Source of the DNA: JAHBNG01 sp039028975
GTDB lineage: Bacteria; Chloroflexota; Anaerolineae; Caldilineales; Caldilineaceae
Assembly: GCA_039028975.1 (NCBI GenBank)
Contig: JBCCHB010000088.1
Span: forward strand, 3,975-67,974
Direction of reading: 5' to 3'
DNA: 64,000 bases
Positions 1-9,393 of this stretch are shown in pieces. A model generated the notes under the pieces. The model saw only the letters and a list, made by a program, of their open reading frames with translations, ran no database searches and was not told the origin of the DNA. Position numbers and translations under genes: made by a program. Numbering within the stretch: the first letter of the stretch is position 1; each line of letters starts with the position of its first letter.

Positions 1-191
1 TTGATGCCGTGGGTGAATTGGCTATCTCTGGTGAAGCAGAGTCAATTGAAGATGGGCTCTTCCAAGTAGTGTTAACGGCTGAGCAAACGGCTGAACTAGA
101 AACTGGTGCCAATCGTGTAGAAATTGCGGTTGTCCCCAAGCTGGTTAGTGTACCAACATTCGGTTCTGTTGAGTTCGTTACAGTACCTTAG
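1..191 (+). CDS. C-terminal end of probable ABC transporter substrate-binding protein (partial)
   Basis: The reading frame is open to the left edge and ends with TAG at 189-191, so only about 62 C-terminal residues are present. They form a short beta-rich stretch with no motif that identifies a family on its own. The call rests on context: the gene directly precedes two peptide-type permeases and two ATPases on the same strand, where the family 5 solute-binding protein normally lies. An internal GTG at 9 is not a plausible start because the frame continues upstream of it. It could be another secreted protein; the assignment is an inference. Confidence 0.5.
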   Translation, partial: DAVGELAISGEAESIEDGLFQVVLTAEQTAELETGANRVEIAVVPKLVSVPTFGSVEFVTVP

Positions 192-225
192 TCAATCATC
201 GTTCATGATAGTCTCATGGTATCTT

Positions 226-319
226 GTATAAATGACCAGAAAAGATCTGTCCTTCCTTTGTGGAATTTTCCAGAGCAGATTGGACAAGAGTCGGGACAAG
301 GCTTTTCTGGCAGAGTATA
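226..319. repeat. Family B palindromic repeat, copy B1
   Basis: The left arm GACCAGAAAAGATCTGTCC at 234-252 is matched by the right arm GGGACAAGGCTTTTCTGGC at 293-311, which is its imperfect reverse complement. TATA and TATAC lie just outside both arms. The element fills most of the space between the binding-protein gene and the first permease. Related copies are at 31624 and 59038, with weaker ones at 21994 and 54207. Confidence 0.6.
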
Positions 320-465
320 CCTTCAGATGCCATGAGTAGTTGATTTCTAAAATATAGATACCTGTAGGTACTGTTTATCACTCTGTTGTAGGGTTCTCTG
401 AGGTTACTATGGAGTAAACCCGCAAATGAATAGTGACAGACAGTACCTACAACCGAGAGGATCTT

Positions 466-1605
466 ATGGCCCAAGCAGCAATGCCTCTACAGCCCCAAGG
501 CATGGTGGAGGAAACTAAAAAATCGAATTCATCCGGTTTCATGCGGTTTGCCCGATTCACGGGTGTACGAATCGTTACCCAAGCGATCACGGTGGTAGCG
601 GCTGTCTACATTAGTATTTTGATTGCCAATATGGGTGGTCAAGTGGATGAGATTCGCAAGGGCATGATCCGGGACAATATTGCCATGTTCATCGGTTTTG
701 ATGAACAGGTGCAACAGATGGATTCTGAAGAGAAGAAAGCATACATTGACCAACTTGTTCTTATTCAGGAGAGAGCTGCCGGCTTAGATCAACCGTTTGC
801 CGTACGGAGCGTACGTTACTTGACTGATGCCCTAACCCTAAACTTAGGCCAGTCTGAAAATATGCATAGTGATAGTGGTTCCAAGCTGGTGCGTAACATT
901 ATTTTAGAGCGGCTTCCAGCCACGCTGATCCTCTTTTCGACTTCTCAGCTCTTGATGTTCGTAATTATTCTATTTACAGCCCTTTATCTATCGCGCCATT
1001 ATGGTTCTTTTCTGGATAAATTAGTATTAGCATTTGCACCGACTTCGGCGGCGCCATCGTGGTTCTATGCACTCTTCCTCATTCTTGTATTTGCCGGTTC
1101 CTTTGGGGTTTTACCATTTGGCGGCATGGTCTCTGCACCACCACCGGATAGCATAGTTAACTATGCCTTAAGCGTCATGAGGCATCTCATTCTGCCCGTT
1201 TCGGCTATCGCCATTAGTAGCCTCTTTGCCGGAATATATGGCTCACGGACATTCTTCCTCATCTATTCTAAGGAAGATTATGTAGAAATGGCCCAAGCCA
1301 AAGGGTTACACCCTCGCACCATTGAAAGGCGCTATATTCTACGTCCAACTTTGCCCATCATCGTCACTGGCTTTGCTTTGGGCCTTATTACAGTCTGGAC
1401 GGGGTCAGTCACATTGGAGACAATCTTTAACTGGCCAGGTTTGGGACGTCTTTTCTTTCAAGCAGCCAATTCATTCGATACTCCGGTCATCATTGGCTCA
1501 GTTGTCATCTACGCCTATCTACTAGCCGTTACCGTATTCTTGCTTGATATCACTTATGCCCTGCTCGATCCTCGCTTAAAAGTGGGAGAAGGGGGAGGAC
1601 AGTAA
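466..1605 (+). CDS. ABC transporter permease, peptide/nickel (OppB/DppB) type
   Basis: Inner-membrane subunit of a peptide-type ABC importer, forming half of the translocation path. The ATG at 466 is preferred over an in-frame GTG at 433 because GAGAGGA lies a few bases upstream. The 379-residue protein has one N-terminal membrane helix (around residues 33-52), an extracytoplasmic stretch of roughly 100 residues, and then a core of about five helices. The cytoplasmic EAA-type loop that contacts the ATPase is visible as YVEMAQAKGLHPRTIERRY. The stop codon overlaps the start of the next permease by one base (TAATG), which indicates translational coupling. The substrate cannot be read from the sequence; oligopeptides, nickel or sugars are all possible. 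Confidence 0.9.
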   Translation: MAQAAMPLQPQGMVEETKKSNSSGFMRFARFTGVRIVTQAITVVAAVYISILIANMGGQVDEIRKGMIRDNIAMFIGFDEQVQQMDSEEKKAYIDQLVLIQERAAGLDQPFAVRSVRYLTDALTLNLGQSENMHSDSGSKLVRNIILERLPATLILFSTSQLLMFVIILFTALYLSRHYGSFLDKLVLAFAPTSAAPSWFYALFLILVFAGSFGVLPFGGMVSAPPPDSIVNYALSVMRHLILPVSAIAISSLFAGIYGSRTFFLIYSKEDYVEMAQAKGLHPRTIERRYILRPTLPIIVTGFALGLITVWTGSVTLETIFNWPGLGRLFFQAANSFDTPVIIGSVVIYAYLLAVTVFLLDITYALLDPRLKVGEGGGQ

Positions 1606-2936
1606 TGCGGTTACTGAGTATAGCCCGTAAGTATCCTTCGGCTGCGGTTGGCTCATTCATCATTTTGATTTTGGTGGGACTTGCCCTTTATGCACCCTTT
1701 GCCCTGCCTTATAGTGAAGCAATTCGGCTTTGGCGAGGAGGCGAAAGCGTTTGGAAAGAGTCGCCAAAAAACGCCCGACCCATTTGGTATAACTCTTTGT
1801 TGGGCCGCAACCTTCCTGAAACCCTAGTAATCAATAGTGCAAACGATGAAGGGCTAAAAGAACGTACAGTCCTGACCGAGACGATGACGGATGTTATCTT
1901 TACCTTTGACTTTGACTATACATATGACGCCTTTCCCCAAGAACTACTCATCTTCTTTGATGCCGAGTTTGAGGAAAAGCGTCCTCTAGTCGAAATGACA
2001 TGGCACACTCCTGATGGGCGAGAGATAGAATTTGATGATCTAACCGTGCAAGGCAGTGAGACCTACTATGCCGCCCAGGATGAGAAGATCGCTCGGGAGT
2101 TTAACGAACAAGATGCCATCCACGTTCTCTTTGCTGATCCAACGATTGAGGAACCGACTCCACTGAAAGGGCGATATACGCTGACTGCTGCTGGGTTAGT
2201 CTTTGAGCAAGATGCCGACATTGACGCTGAGATGATTCTTTATGGCCAAGTCTATGGCTTTGCTGGCACGGATCACAAGCGTCGGGATCTGACTGTGGCG
2301 CTCCTGTGGGGTGCACCGATTGCTCTGGCATTAGGTTTGATTGTCACGGTTGTCTCAGGCGGTGCATCCCTTGTGATTGCAGCAGTTGGCGTTTGGTTTG
2401 GTGGATGGGTGGATGACTTAATTCAACGCGTCACCGAAGTCAATATGATCCTACCGGGGCTGCCCATCTTGATCATGATTGCCACTTTTTACTCTCGAAG
2501 TATCTTTGTTATGTTTGGTGTTCTGACCGTATTGGGTATCTTTGGGGCCGGAATTAAATCGTCTCGTGCGCTTTTCTTACAGATTAAAGAGTCACCCTTT
2601 ATCGAGGCTGCTCAAACCTACGGTGCAGGCAGTATGCGGATTATTCTACGCTATATGATTCCCCGCATCATTCCGACACTTATTCCAGGGCTAGTGGGCG
2701 CTATTCCTGGCATTGTCTTCACAGAAGCAACTCTATCAATTTTAGGATTGGGTGATCCACTCCTCCCAACTTGGGGCAAGATCCTAAGTGATGCTCGCTT
2801 TAATGGAGCTCTATTTCAAGGGCAATACTACTGGGTATTACAGCCATCGATTCTGTTAATGTTGACAGGGCTGGGCTTTGCCATGGTAGGTTTTGCGCTG
2901 GATCGAGTCTTTAATCCGCGATTGCGGGATGTGTAA
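1605..2936 (+). CDS. ABC transporter permease, OppC/DppC type, with large extracytoplasmic insertion
   Basis: Second permease of the same importer, 443 residues. The ATG at 1605 overlaps the previous stop and follows a G-rich ribosome-binding site (GGGGGAGG). A first helix lies at about residues 13-35. It is followed by about 190 hydrophilic residues rich in Asp, Glu and aromatics, before the five-helix core starts near residue 230. Typical OppC proteins are about 300 residues with a much shorter first loop, so this loop is expanded. The EAA loop is visible as FIEAAQTYGAGSMRIILRY. The gene abuts the first ATPase with no intergenic base. The insertion might help dock the binding protein; that is inference. 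Confidence 0.88.
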   Translation: MRLLSIARKYPSAAVGSFIILILVGLALYAPFALPYSEAIRLWRGGESVWKESPKNARPIWYNSLLGRNLPETLVINSANDEGLKERTVLTETMTDVIFTFDFDYTYDAFPQELLIFFDAEFEEKRPLVEMTWHTPDGREIEFDDLTVQGSETYYAAQDEKIAREFNEQDAIHVLFADPTIEEPTPLKGRYTLTAAGLVFEQDADIDAEMILYGQVYGFAGTDHKRRDLTVALLWGAPIALALGLIVTVVSGGASLVIAAVGVWFGGWVDDLIQRVTEVNMILPGLPILIMIATFYSRSIFVMFGVLTVLGIFGAGIKSSRALFLQIKESPFIEAAQTYGAGSMRIILRYMIPRIIPTLIPGLVGAIPGIVFTEATLSILGLGDPLLPTWGKILSDARFNGALFQGQYYWVLQPSILLMLTGLGFAMVGFALDRVFNPRLRDV

Positions 2937-3941
2937 ATGACCAACGAAAAACTACTAAAAATTGAAGATCTGCGCCTCTATTACCGTACAGGACAAGGCA
3001 TCGTTAAAGCCGTAGATGGGATTAATTTTGAGATGGGGCGCAATGAGGCAGTAGTGATATTAGGTGAATCGGGCTGCGGTAAAACGTCGCTCACTAGGGC
3101 GCTACTGCGACTATTGCCAAACAATGTGGAACAGTATACGGGGCGGGTTCATCTCGATGGCCTTGATATTATGTCCCTAACGGAAGATAACTTCCGTCGG
3201 GAGGTCCGCTGGTCTAAGATCTCTATGGTGCCACAGGCTGCTATGAATTCACTGAATCCGGTGCTGAAGGTGGCAGATCAGGTAACAGAGCCGCTGACAA
3301 CTCACACCAATATTCGCAAAACTGAGGCCATAGATAAGGCTGCACATATCTTTCAGAATGTAGGGGTACCAGTTGACTTTTTGAATCGGTATGCCTTTGA
3401 ACTAAGCGGCGGAATGCGACAGCGTACGGCGATTGCCATGGCGCTTATTACGGATCCTGATCTGATTATCCTGGATGAACCAACGTCTGCACTGGATGTT
3501 CTGACTCAGGCCAATATCATGAATGTGCTCAAAAAGATCAAGTGGGAATCGAATACAAGCTTCATTCTAATTACCCATGATATTGCAACTTCCAGCGAAT
3601 TGGCGGACAAAGTTGCGGTGATGTATGCAGGGCAGATGGTAGAAGTGAGTGATGCTGAACGGTTTTTTCAGCAGCCGCAACATCCATATTCTCAAAAGCT
3701 ACTGGGTAGCGTGCCCAAACTTAGGCAGGTTGAAGAGCCGGACTTTATAACCGGCCAACCGCCAAGTTTGCTAGCTCTACCGAGTGGGTGTCGCTTTGCT
3801 GAGCGATGCTCTCAGCGTTTCGACCCATGCAGCCAGACTCCACCAGTGATCAACGATGAGGATCGTTGGACTCAATGCTGGCTCTATGATCAAAAAAATG
3901 GGCAAAATAACAACGAACATAATAATGAGGTGAACGTTTGA
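2937..3941 (+). CDS. ABC transporter ATP-binding protein, OppD/DppD type
   Basis: Cytoplasmic ATPase that powers the importer. The 334-residue protein has Walker A GESGCGKT (residues 43-50), Q-loop Gln100, signature LSGGM (156-160), Walker B ending in Asp180-Glu181, and H-loop His214. The C-terminal oligopeptide-transporter domain has its usual Cys-rich stretch (CRFAERCSQRFDPC), which in relatives may bind an iron-sulfur cluster. The ATG directly follows the TAA of the permease. The last 20 or so residues are Asn-rich and the stop overlaps the TTG start of the next ATPase. Confidence 0.93.
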   Translation: MTNEKLLKIEDLRLYYRTGQGIVKAVDGINFEMGRNEAVVILGESGCGKTSLTRALLRLLPNNVEQYTGRVHLDGLDIMSLTEDNFRREVRWSKISMVPQAAMNSLNPVLKVADQVTEPLTTHTNIRKTEAIDKAAHIFQNVGVPVDFLNRYAFELSGGMRQRTAIAMALITDPDLIILDEPTSALDVLTQANIMNVLKKIKWESNTSFILITHDIATSSELADKVAVMYAGQMVEVSDAERFFQQPQHPYSQKLLGSVPKLRQVEEPDFITGQPPSLLALPSGCRFAERCSQRFDPCSQTPPVINDEDRWTQCWLYDQKNGQNNNEHNNEVNV

Positions 3942-4966
3942 TTGCTGAGCAGTCTCCAATAATTTCTGAAGATCGGTCCGCTTCAAGCGATGCCCCCCTC
4001 CTATCCGTTCAGGATGTTCACACTTGGTTTGAATTGCGAAAGTTTGGCTTTGGACGAGCAGGCTATGTACGTGCCGTTGACGGTGTTACATTTGATCTAA
4101 AGCGAGGTCAATCAGTCGCTGTGGTAGGCGAAAGCGGTTGTGGTAAGTCTAGCTTAATGAAGACGATTTTGGGGCTTCATAAGCCAACCCAAGGCGATGT
4201 GGTTTTTGAAGGACAACATCTTAGTGAGTTTGATCGGGAGGGGATGCGTTGGTACCGTTCCCAAGTTGGTTATGTTCAACAAGATCCGTTTGGTGCATTG
4301 GCTCCTTTCATGAAGATTGGTCGCATTTTGGAAGAACCGCTTATCGTCCAAAATGTTGCAAATAAGGAAGAAAGAGAGGAGCGCATTCGGGATGTGATGC
4401 GAGAAGTCCGGCTGACCCCTGTTGATGATTTCCTCAACAAGTTCCCTCATATGCTCAGCGGTGGCCAGCAGCAAAGGGTTGTCATTGCCCGGGCCATGAT
4501 TTTGCGCCCGAAACTAATTGTGGCTGATGAACCCGTATCTATGCTGGATGCTTCTGTTCGGGTTGAGATATTGCGATTGATGCAATCACTACAAGAGGAT
4601 CATAATCTGGGAGTTCTTTACATAACCCATGATTTATCAACAGTGCGCTACTTTTCCGAGCGAATTTTTGTAATGTATGCAGGCAAGTTAGTAGAAAAAG
4701 CCCATGTAGACGATCTGTTGCGTAATTCGCTTCATCCGTACACAGATGCCTTACTGGCAGCTATACCTGATCCGGAAGCACGCAATGCCAGAGAACTAAG
4801 AGAAGTGCCATCAGGAGAACCACCCAACTTGATCAGCCCGCCTCCTGGCTGCCGTTTTCACCCTCGCTGTACCAAGGCTATCGAGGGGCTTTGTGAGGTG
4901 AAGGTTCCACCTGATTTTGAGCCAGAACCTCATCATTTTGCCTCGTGTTGGCTCTATGATGAGTAG
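3938..4966 (+). CDS. ABC transporter ATP-binding protein, OppF/DppF type
   Basis: Partner ATPase of the importer, 342 residues. It starts with TTG at 3938, overlapping the previous TGA by four bases, with GAGGTG five bases upstream. Visible motifs are Walker A GESGCGKS (64-71), signature LSGGQ (173-177), Walker B with Asp197-Glu198, and H-loop His231. The C-terminal OPP domain carries CRFHPRCTKAIEGLC. OppF-type proteins pair with OppD-type proteins as a heterodimer, so the five genes 1-4966 form one complete system whose binding protein is cut by the window edge. Confidence 0.93.
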   Translation: MIAEQSPIISEDRSASSDAPLLSVQDVHTWFELRKFGFGRAGYVRAVDGVTFDLKRGQSVAVVGESGCGKSSLMKTILGLHKPTQGDVVFEGQHLSEFDREGMRWYRSQVGYVQQDPFGALAPFMKIGRILEEPLIVQNVANKEEREERIRDVMREVRLTPVDDFLNKFPHMLSGGQQQRVVIARAMILRPKLIVADEPVSMLDASVRVEILRLMQSLQEDHNLGVLYITHDLSTVRYFSERIFVMYAGKLVEKAHVDDLLRNSLHPYTDALLAAIPDPEARNARELREVPSGEPPNLISPPPGCRFHPRCTKAIEGLCEVKVPPDFEPEPHHFASCWLYDE

Positions 4967-5032
4967 AAGGGGAACTTATACTACATTTTTTGTTGATTTT
5001 CTGAAAGCTATGAGTGAATATAGAGATAGCCC

Positions 5033-5239
5033 ATGCATGTAACCCATCCTATTCGACTAATTGTTCTTGGTGCTGTGATGATTCTCTTCGGTTTTTGCTT
5101 GTCTTTTGCCATGGTGCTTCGAATGGTCGAAGTAACTTTTCTGCTCAGCTTTTTAGCCTATATCGGTTCGATGATGGGTTTATTCCTTGGCATTATTGGT
5201 GCTGTAACATATAACGGCCAACGAAATAGTTGGGATTGA
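5033..5239 (+). CDS. Small two-helix membrane protein, unknown function
   Basis: A 68-residue protein with two hydrophobic stretches, at about residues 8-30 and 35-58, and a short polar tail. It starts with ATG at 5033, 66 bases after the last ABC gene on the same strand. No domain is recognised. The hydrophobic pattern, the charge distribution (positive N-terminus, polar C-terminus) and the tight placement support a real gene. It may be co-transcribed with the transporter, but there is no evidence that it belongs to the complex. Confidence 0.6.
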   Translation: MHVTHPIRLIVLGAVMILFGFCLSFAMVLRMVEVTFLLSFLAYIGSMMGLFLGIIGAVTYNGQRNSWD

Positions 5240-5255
5240 CAACCCGTCTACCTAA

Positions 5256-5945
5256 TTAACTTCCTTCGCTATCCCGGAAATTATGGGTAAAAAATAACTC
5301 GCACAGATCGACGATATCTTCAGGGCTGGCCATCCACCGCCAATCTAAAACAGTTGTCATTTCAGTATCGACGACGCCTAGAGTTGTACGGACCCAACTC
5401 ATGACATAGCCAGTCAGCGCTTCAATATTCTTTCCTAGGAGAAGAAGCATTAGATCGGCATCGTCACTATGATAGCAGTTGAGCAGCCAAACTCGACGTA
5501 CATCCGAATGGGTGGGATGATCTAATATACCCTGAAAACATTGGCGATCCATCCCCGCTTCTACATCAACGAGCACCACTGCAGCAATTGTCTGGCTTGA
5601 TGGGCTTACCTCCATTTCCAGATCGAGAAGCGCATCTAGATCAGCTCTTCCCCCAAAACTCAACATCGTACCCGTTTCCCGCACGCCATCAACGCTGCGC
5701 ACAACATCTAGCATAAAGTCGTTGAACTCTCTCACATCTCGGACCAAGCAAGCAAAACGCATATCGGCCCGCTGACGAAGCCAATTCACCCACAGGGGGG
5801 AAACGCTATCACTGCGAAAGTGACTTACCTTTTCTAAAAGCTCTTCCCTTGCGACTTCATCTTTACCGCTTACAATGTCTGCATCCACAAAAGCCAGTAG
5901 CGGCTGAGATTGCTTTGGTCCTTTTCTCAAATTTGTTGATGCCAT
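5256..5945 (-). CDS. Protein with two tandem Lrp/AsnC-type ligand-binding (RAM-like) domains and no DNA-binding domain
   Basis: The 229-residue protein is internally duplicated. Residues about 15-97 and 119-203 each follow the beta-alpha-beta-beta-alpha-beta pattern of the effector domain of Lrp/AsnC regulators. Each copy has a helix ending in a 'Gly-Val' turn followed by a T-x-T-x-x strand (VDGVRETGTMLSF and TLGVVDTEMTTVLDW). No helix-turn-helix is present, so it is unlikely to bind DNA itself. Stand-alone RAM proteins in other bacteria sense small molecules such as amino acids. It converges on the ABC cluster, leaving 16 bases between the stops. The family assignment is from fold-level pattern reading and is moderately sure. 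Confidence 0.55.
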   Translation of the reverse strand: MASTNLRKGPKQSQPLLAFVDADIVSGKDEVAREELLEKVSHFRSDSVSPLWVNWLRQRADMRFACLVRDVREFNDFMLDVVRSVDGVRETGTMLSFGGRADLDALLDLEMEVSPSSQTIAAVVLVDVEAGMDRQCFQGILDHPTHSDVRRVWLLNCYHSDDADLMLLLLGKNIEALTGYVMSWVRTTLGVVDTEMTTVLDWRWMASPEDIVDLCELFFTHNFRDSEGS

Positions 5946-6605
5946 GGTCCCCTCATTTTTTTGATATAGTTCGCCAAGTTAATTTTATTTCAACTTTTGC
6001 CCACTAAAGCCTGGGAAGTTCTGAAAAAGGAGACAAGCCCTGTCGTCATGAGAACAAAAGTTGTATCAGGCCATCTATAAGTTTGGTTTTATTGTTCCTC
6101 TAGCGCAGCCATTTTGTGAGAACAATGTATTCCGATGCTTTACTGGAGAATACTCTCCGGTTTGCCAACAACGCCAAGCAAATGCGCTGGTTCTCATTAG
6201 ACGAAAACATCCCCAACTTTGTCTCATTTGTCAGCGAATGCGGTATAATATACGTTGACTATTTTTGATATTATACTAGGCCCAAGAACTTCCAGCTATT
6301 TTTCACTGGGCAGAATGCTCCTAACTGCAGCGGTCTAGCTCATCGATTATACCGCGATTGGGCATAGATGTCGCAAAGCACCACATCTATGCCTTAGTCA
6401 ACGACTGTCATTGCAAGGAGACTGAAAGACTCTTAAATCGACAGAAATTGTACAATTTAGTTCAGTGATTTCCGATTGCCAAGCGAGATCAAGATTCTTG
6501 TGAATACGAGTTTGATAAGATGTATCAGCTGACGGTAAGAATGGTTCAGTGCTGTAGGATACAAGATTCCAAGTTTGAGCATTATGGGAGGCGAATTTAA
6601 AAACG
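5946..6605. other. 660-base intergenic region between divergent genes
   Basis: Separates a minus-strand gene from the plus-strand NTPase-WD40 gene and must hold promoters for both. It contains TATAAT at about 6243 followed closely by TTGACT and TATACT, but no clean -35/-10 pair with 16-18 base spacing was found. A perfect inverted repeat lies at 6361-6393. The stretch near 6000-6075 faintly resembles family B repeats. No convincing protein-coding frame is present. Confidence 0.5.
6361..6393. promoter_or_regulatory. Perfect 11-base inverted repeat upstream of the NTPase-WD40 gene
   Basis: GGCATAGATGT at 6361-6371 is exactly complementary to ACATCTATGCC at 6383-6393, with an 11-base spacer. 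No run of T follows on either strand, so a rho-independent terminator is unlikely. It lies about 210 bases before the start at 6606, so an operator or a leader hairpin is possible. The role is not known. Confidence 0.45.
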
Positions 6606-9377
6606 ATGGAATCTATTGTTGGGCGCGTAAATGAGACGAGACGAATATTCGACTCTGTGAGTAGCCAAGATGTACGCTGTATAATCGTATATGGCTCACA
6701 ATTTATAGGAAAAACACTTCTACTCAAGACGCTTGCCAATGAATGGCATGAAAACAATCTATTTCGTACGGTCTATCACGATTTAGCCAAGAATCACTAT
6801 CAAAAAGATGAAGAATTGGTTTCGCATCTTACCGATCTCATCATGGGCGAATGGGAAATAGAAGTCGAGTTGGCTGGCGTAGGAGGCAACCCCACTTCGA
6901 CTGTTCACAATCGGCTGAACCGCTGGAGAACATTTCTTAATACTTTATCGGAAGAAAACCAACTACTTCTGATCCTCGATTCATTTGAACATGTGATACC
7001 CTCTTCACTTGGAACTACCAGTGAGCAGCAGACAAAGGAACCCCACAAGAATGACAATGATCTGGAGGAATTTATCTTTGGTAATGTCCAGCTTTTTGCC
7101 GATGATAATTCTACTCCCGACGAACAAGATTCCCTAGAACCATCATCCACAAACGGTCAGACAGAAGAACCAAATTTATTCCTCAGCACATTCTTGCCGG
7201 AGCTAATAGAATCTGAACATATAAAACTCATTATCGGAACCCATATTGTTGATCTGCGGCGCATTATTGACCTATTTCCAAGCCATAGTGATCAAATCAG
7301 AACGATTCGTCTTGGTTTTCTAGACAAGGACGGAACTGAGCGACTCATTCAGACAGAAGACCTTGATGATCTCGTCACTTGGTCAAATCCAGAGGCAGTT
7401 GATCGTGTGTGGCAATTGACCAATGGACACCCTTACCTGGTCAGAGTACTCTGTGCTGCTGTCTCTGACATGATCTTTCAGGATATCGGCGAAATAACAA
7501 AGGCAGTCGTTGTGCAACCTCATATGGTTGATGGTGCCATACGAACTGCTGAAGATGCCTTTGAGCCACTATTTGAAAACTGGTGGGAAGAGTTGGTAGA
7601 AGGTGAGCAGCTCATCCTTACATCAATTGCCCAAGCGTATCCAAATTCCGTGTCGGCTGATTATCTCCAGATTATTTTAAACGATCTCAAGCTCTCCAAT
7701 ATTGTATTAAATCAGGTATCTGAAAAGGCCTTGAACGAAACCTCTTGGGTTAAGTTAAGTCTACGAGACTTGCTTGCTAAAGTACAATCAATGGATATGG
7801 TGGTGGTTGATAATCAGACATACCGTCTTTCTATTCAGCTGTTCCGTGATTGGGTCCTGAAAAATGTAGAGATATCCGAAACAGATGAAACCCTTGTTCA
7901 GCACACAGCTCTTGCGGTAATTGATGATCATAAACGGGGCAATGCTTCACTACAAAGATGGGTGCGCCCCATTCTAGCTGTCTCTAGCACCTTAATACGA
8001 AACATACTGATGGCGGTCTTCGTCATTTTGCTTATAGGCGTTTTGGTCTTGCTCCCCTTCACAAACCAAATGCAAGACATTCGTTCACTTTCTACCCAAA
8101 TTGTGAATGGTGAACTGCTGCGGTCATTTCAAGAGCAACTATCTACAGATTCCCAACCTCCTTCTCAGCCTGTAGTTGTAGAAGATAGTACGGGCATTGA
8201 AAATAATGAGGAAGTGCCTTCTGACACAAGTGACAATGTTATCACAACAGAAGAGAATCCGCCTGCGACTGAGCCCAATTTGTCAGCTCAGGAGGGCGTA
8301 GCACTGTCAAATACCGAAGCTGTTAAGAATAATCAAGCAGAAGATAATTCAAACCCTACTTCTCTAGCTGAGAATAGTGTGGCTGGACCTTCCTCACCGG
8401 ACTTAAGCCAAGATAGCTCGACAGAGCAGCCAGAATCAACTCGTTCCCCTCTTACTGTTTGGCAGGCTTTGTATACAGACAGCGAAGTGTGGAGCGTTGC
8501 CTACAGCAGGGACAGCAAGCAGCTTGCGGTTGGGTTAGAGAATGGGACGATTCTTTTATGGCCGCTAGAGGCAGACAATATAGCAGAGGTTGTACCACGC
8601 CAGCTCAGCGGACATACAGACGCTGTCTATACCTTGGCCTTTGATCCCACAAATCCAAATTACCTAGCTTCGGCATCGGCGGATTACTCGATCCGATTGT
8701 GGAACGTAGAGACGGGAGAAAATAGTACAACCCTGTTTGGGCACACAGCTGATGTCCTTTCTATTGCATACAACCCTGACGGTTCCCAATTGGCTTCTGG
8801 GTCAGCCGATGGGACTGTCCGACTTTGGAATGTATCAAGTGGAACCTTGATGAACACACTCTGGGAAGGACAAGGCTGGATGTTGAGTTTGGCCTTTAGT
8901 GCCGATGGAACGAAGTTGGCTGTGGGTAACGCGAATGGACGAATTCAGATTTGGGATCCAGATATTCGCATCTTACTCCATACATTTGACGCTCATACTG
9001 ACTGGGTTTCATCTGTTGCATTTGCACCGTCCGGCCAATCTCTTGCATCAGGTGCCTATGATCGCTCTACTCTTCTATGGCAGATTCAGGAACGGAGAGC
9101 GGAAAGACTACCAGATACCAGCACAGAACAGAGCGAACAGGGCTTGGCATTGGTGAACAGTGTGGCTTTCCATCACTCTGGAAAGTATCTTATGGCCGGC
9201 TACGAAAATTCGATCATTGCCCTCTGGGACGTTGAAACAATGGAACTTCTAACTACCCTTTCAGCCCATGAAGAGGATATACGAAGTGTTGCCTTTTCAC
9301 CCGATGGGTTGACTGCCGCCAGCGGAAGTTTGGATGGGAAAGTGCAGCTTTGGCAGGTAGAATTTGATTTACAATAA
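6606..9377 (+). CDS. NTPase - transmembrane - seven-blade WD40 protein
   Basis: A 923-residue protein. The N-terminal part is an AAA/STAND-like NTPase with P-loop GSQFIGKT (residues 30-37) and a Walker B strand LLLILDSF (about 120-127). One strong membrane helix lies at about 462-482. It is followed by about 130 residues rich in Ser, Thr, Glu and Asn, then seven WD40 repeats (about 620-923), each ending in a W-x or LW-like strand (IRLWNV, VRLWNV, IQIWDP). With one helix, the propeller and the NTPase should lie on opposite sides of the membrane. WD40-NTPase proteins are often signalling ATPases. The next gene overlaps or follows within 20 bases and encodes a binding-protein homologue, so the two probably act together. 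Confidence 0.82.
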   Translation: MESIVGRVNETRRIFDSVSSQDVRCIIVYGSQFIGKTLLLKTLANEWHENNLFRTVYHDLAKNHYQKDEELVSHLTDLIMGEWEIEVELAGVGGNPTSTVHNRLNRWRTFLNTLSEENQLLLILDSFEHVIPSSLGTTSEQQTKEPHKNDNDLEEFIFGNVQLFADDNSTPDEQDSLEPSSTNGQTEEPNLFLSTFLPELIESEHIKLIIGTHIVDLRRIIDLFPSHSDQIRTIRLGFLDKDGTERLIQTEDLDDLVTWSNPEAVDRVWQLTNGHPYLVRVLCAAVSDMIFQDIGEITKAVVVQPHMVDGAIRTAEDAFEPLFENWWEELVEGEQLILTSIAQAYPNSVSADYLQIILNDLKLSNIVLNQVSEKALNETSWVKLSLRDLLAKVQSMDMVVVDNQTYRLSIQLFRDWVLKNVEISETDETLVQHTALAVIDDHKRGNASLQRWVRPILAVSSTLIRNILMAVFVILLIGVLVLLPFTNQMQDIRSLSTQIVNGELLRSFQEQLSTDSQPPSQPVVVEDSTGIENNEEVPSDTSDNVITTEENPPATEPNLSAQEGVALSNTEAVKNNQAEDNSNPTSLAENSVAGPSSPDLSQDSSTEQPESTRSPLTVWQALYTDSEVWSVAYSRDSKQLAVGLENGTILLWPLEADNIAEVVPRQLSGHTDAVYTLAFDPTNPNYLASASADYSIRLWNVETGENSTTLFGHTADVLSIAYNPDGSQLASGSADGTVRLWNVSSGTLMNTLWEGQGWMLSLAFSADGTKLAVGNANGRIQIWDPDIRILLHTFDAHTDWVSSVAFAPSGQSLASGAYDRSTLLWQIQERRAERLPDTSTEQSEQGLALVNSVAFHHSGKYLMAGYENSIIALWDVETMELLTTLSAHEEDIRSVAFSPDGLTAASGSLDGKVQLWQVEFDLQ

Positions 9378-9393
9378 AGTAAAGGATTCTAGA

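Noticed and set aside
6061..6258. Plus-strand 65-codon frame in the gap before the NTPase-WD40 gene
   Set aside because: No ribosome-binding site, no domain, and composition typical of random frames.
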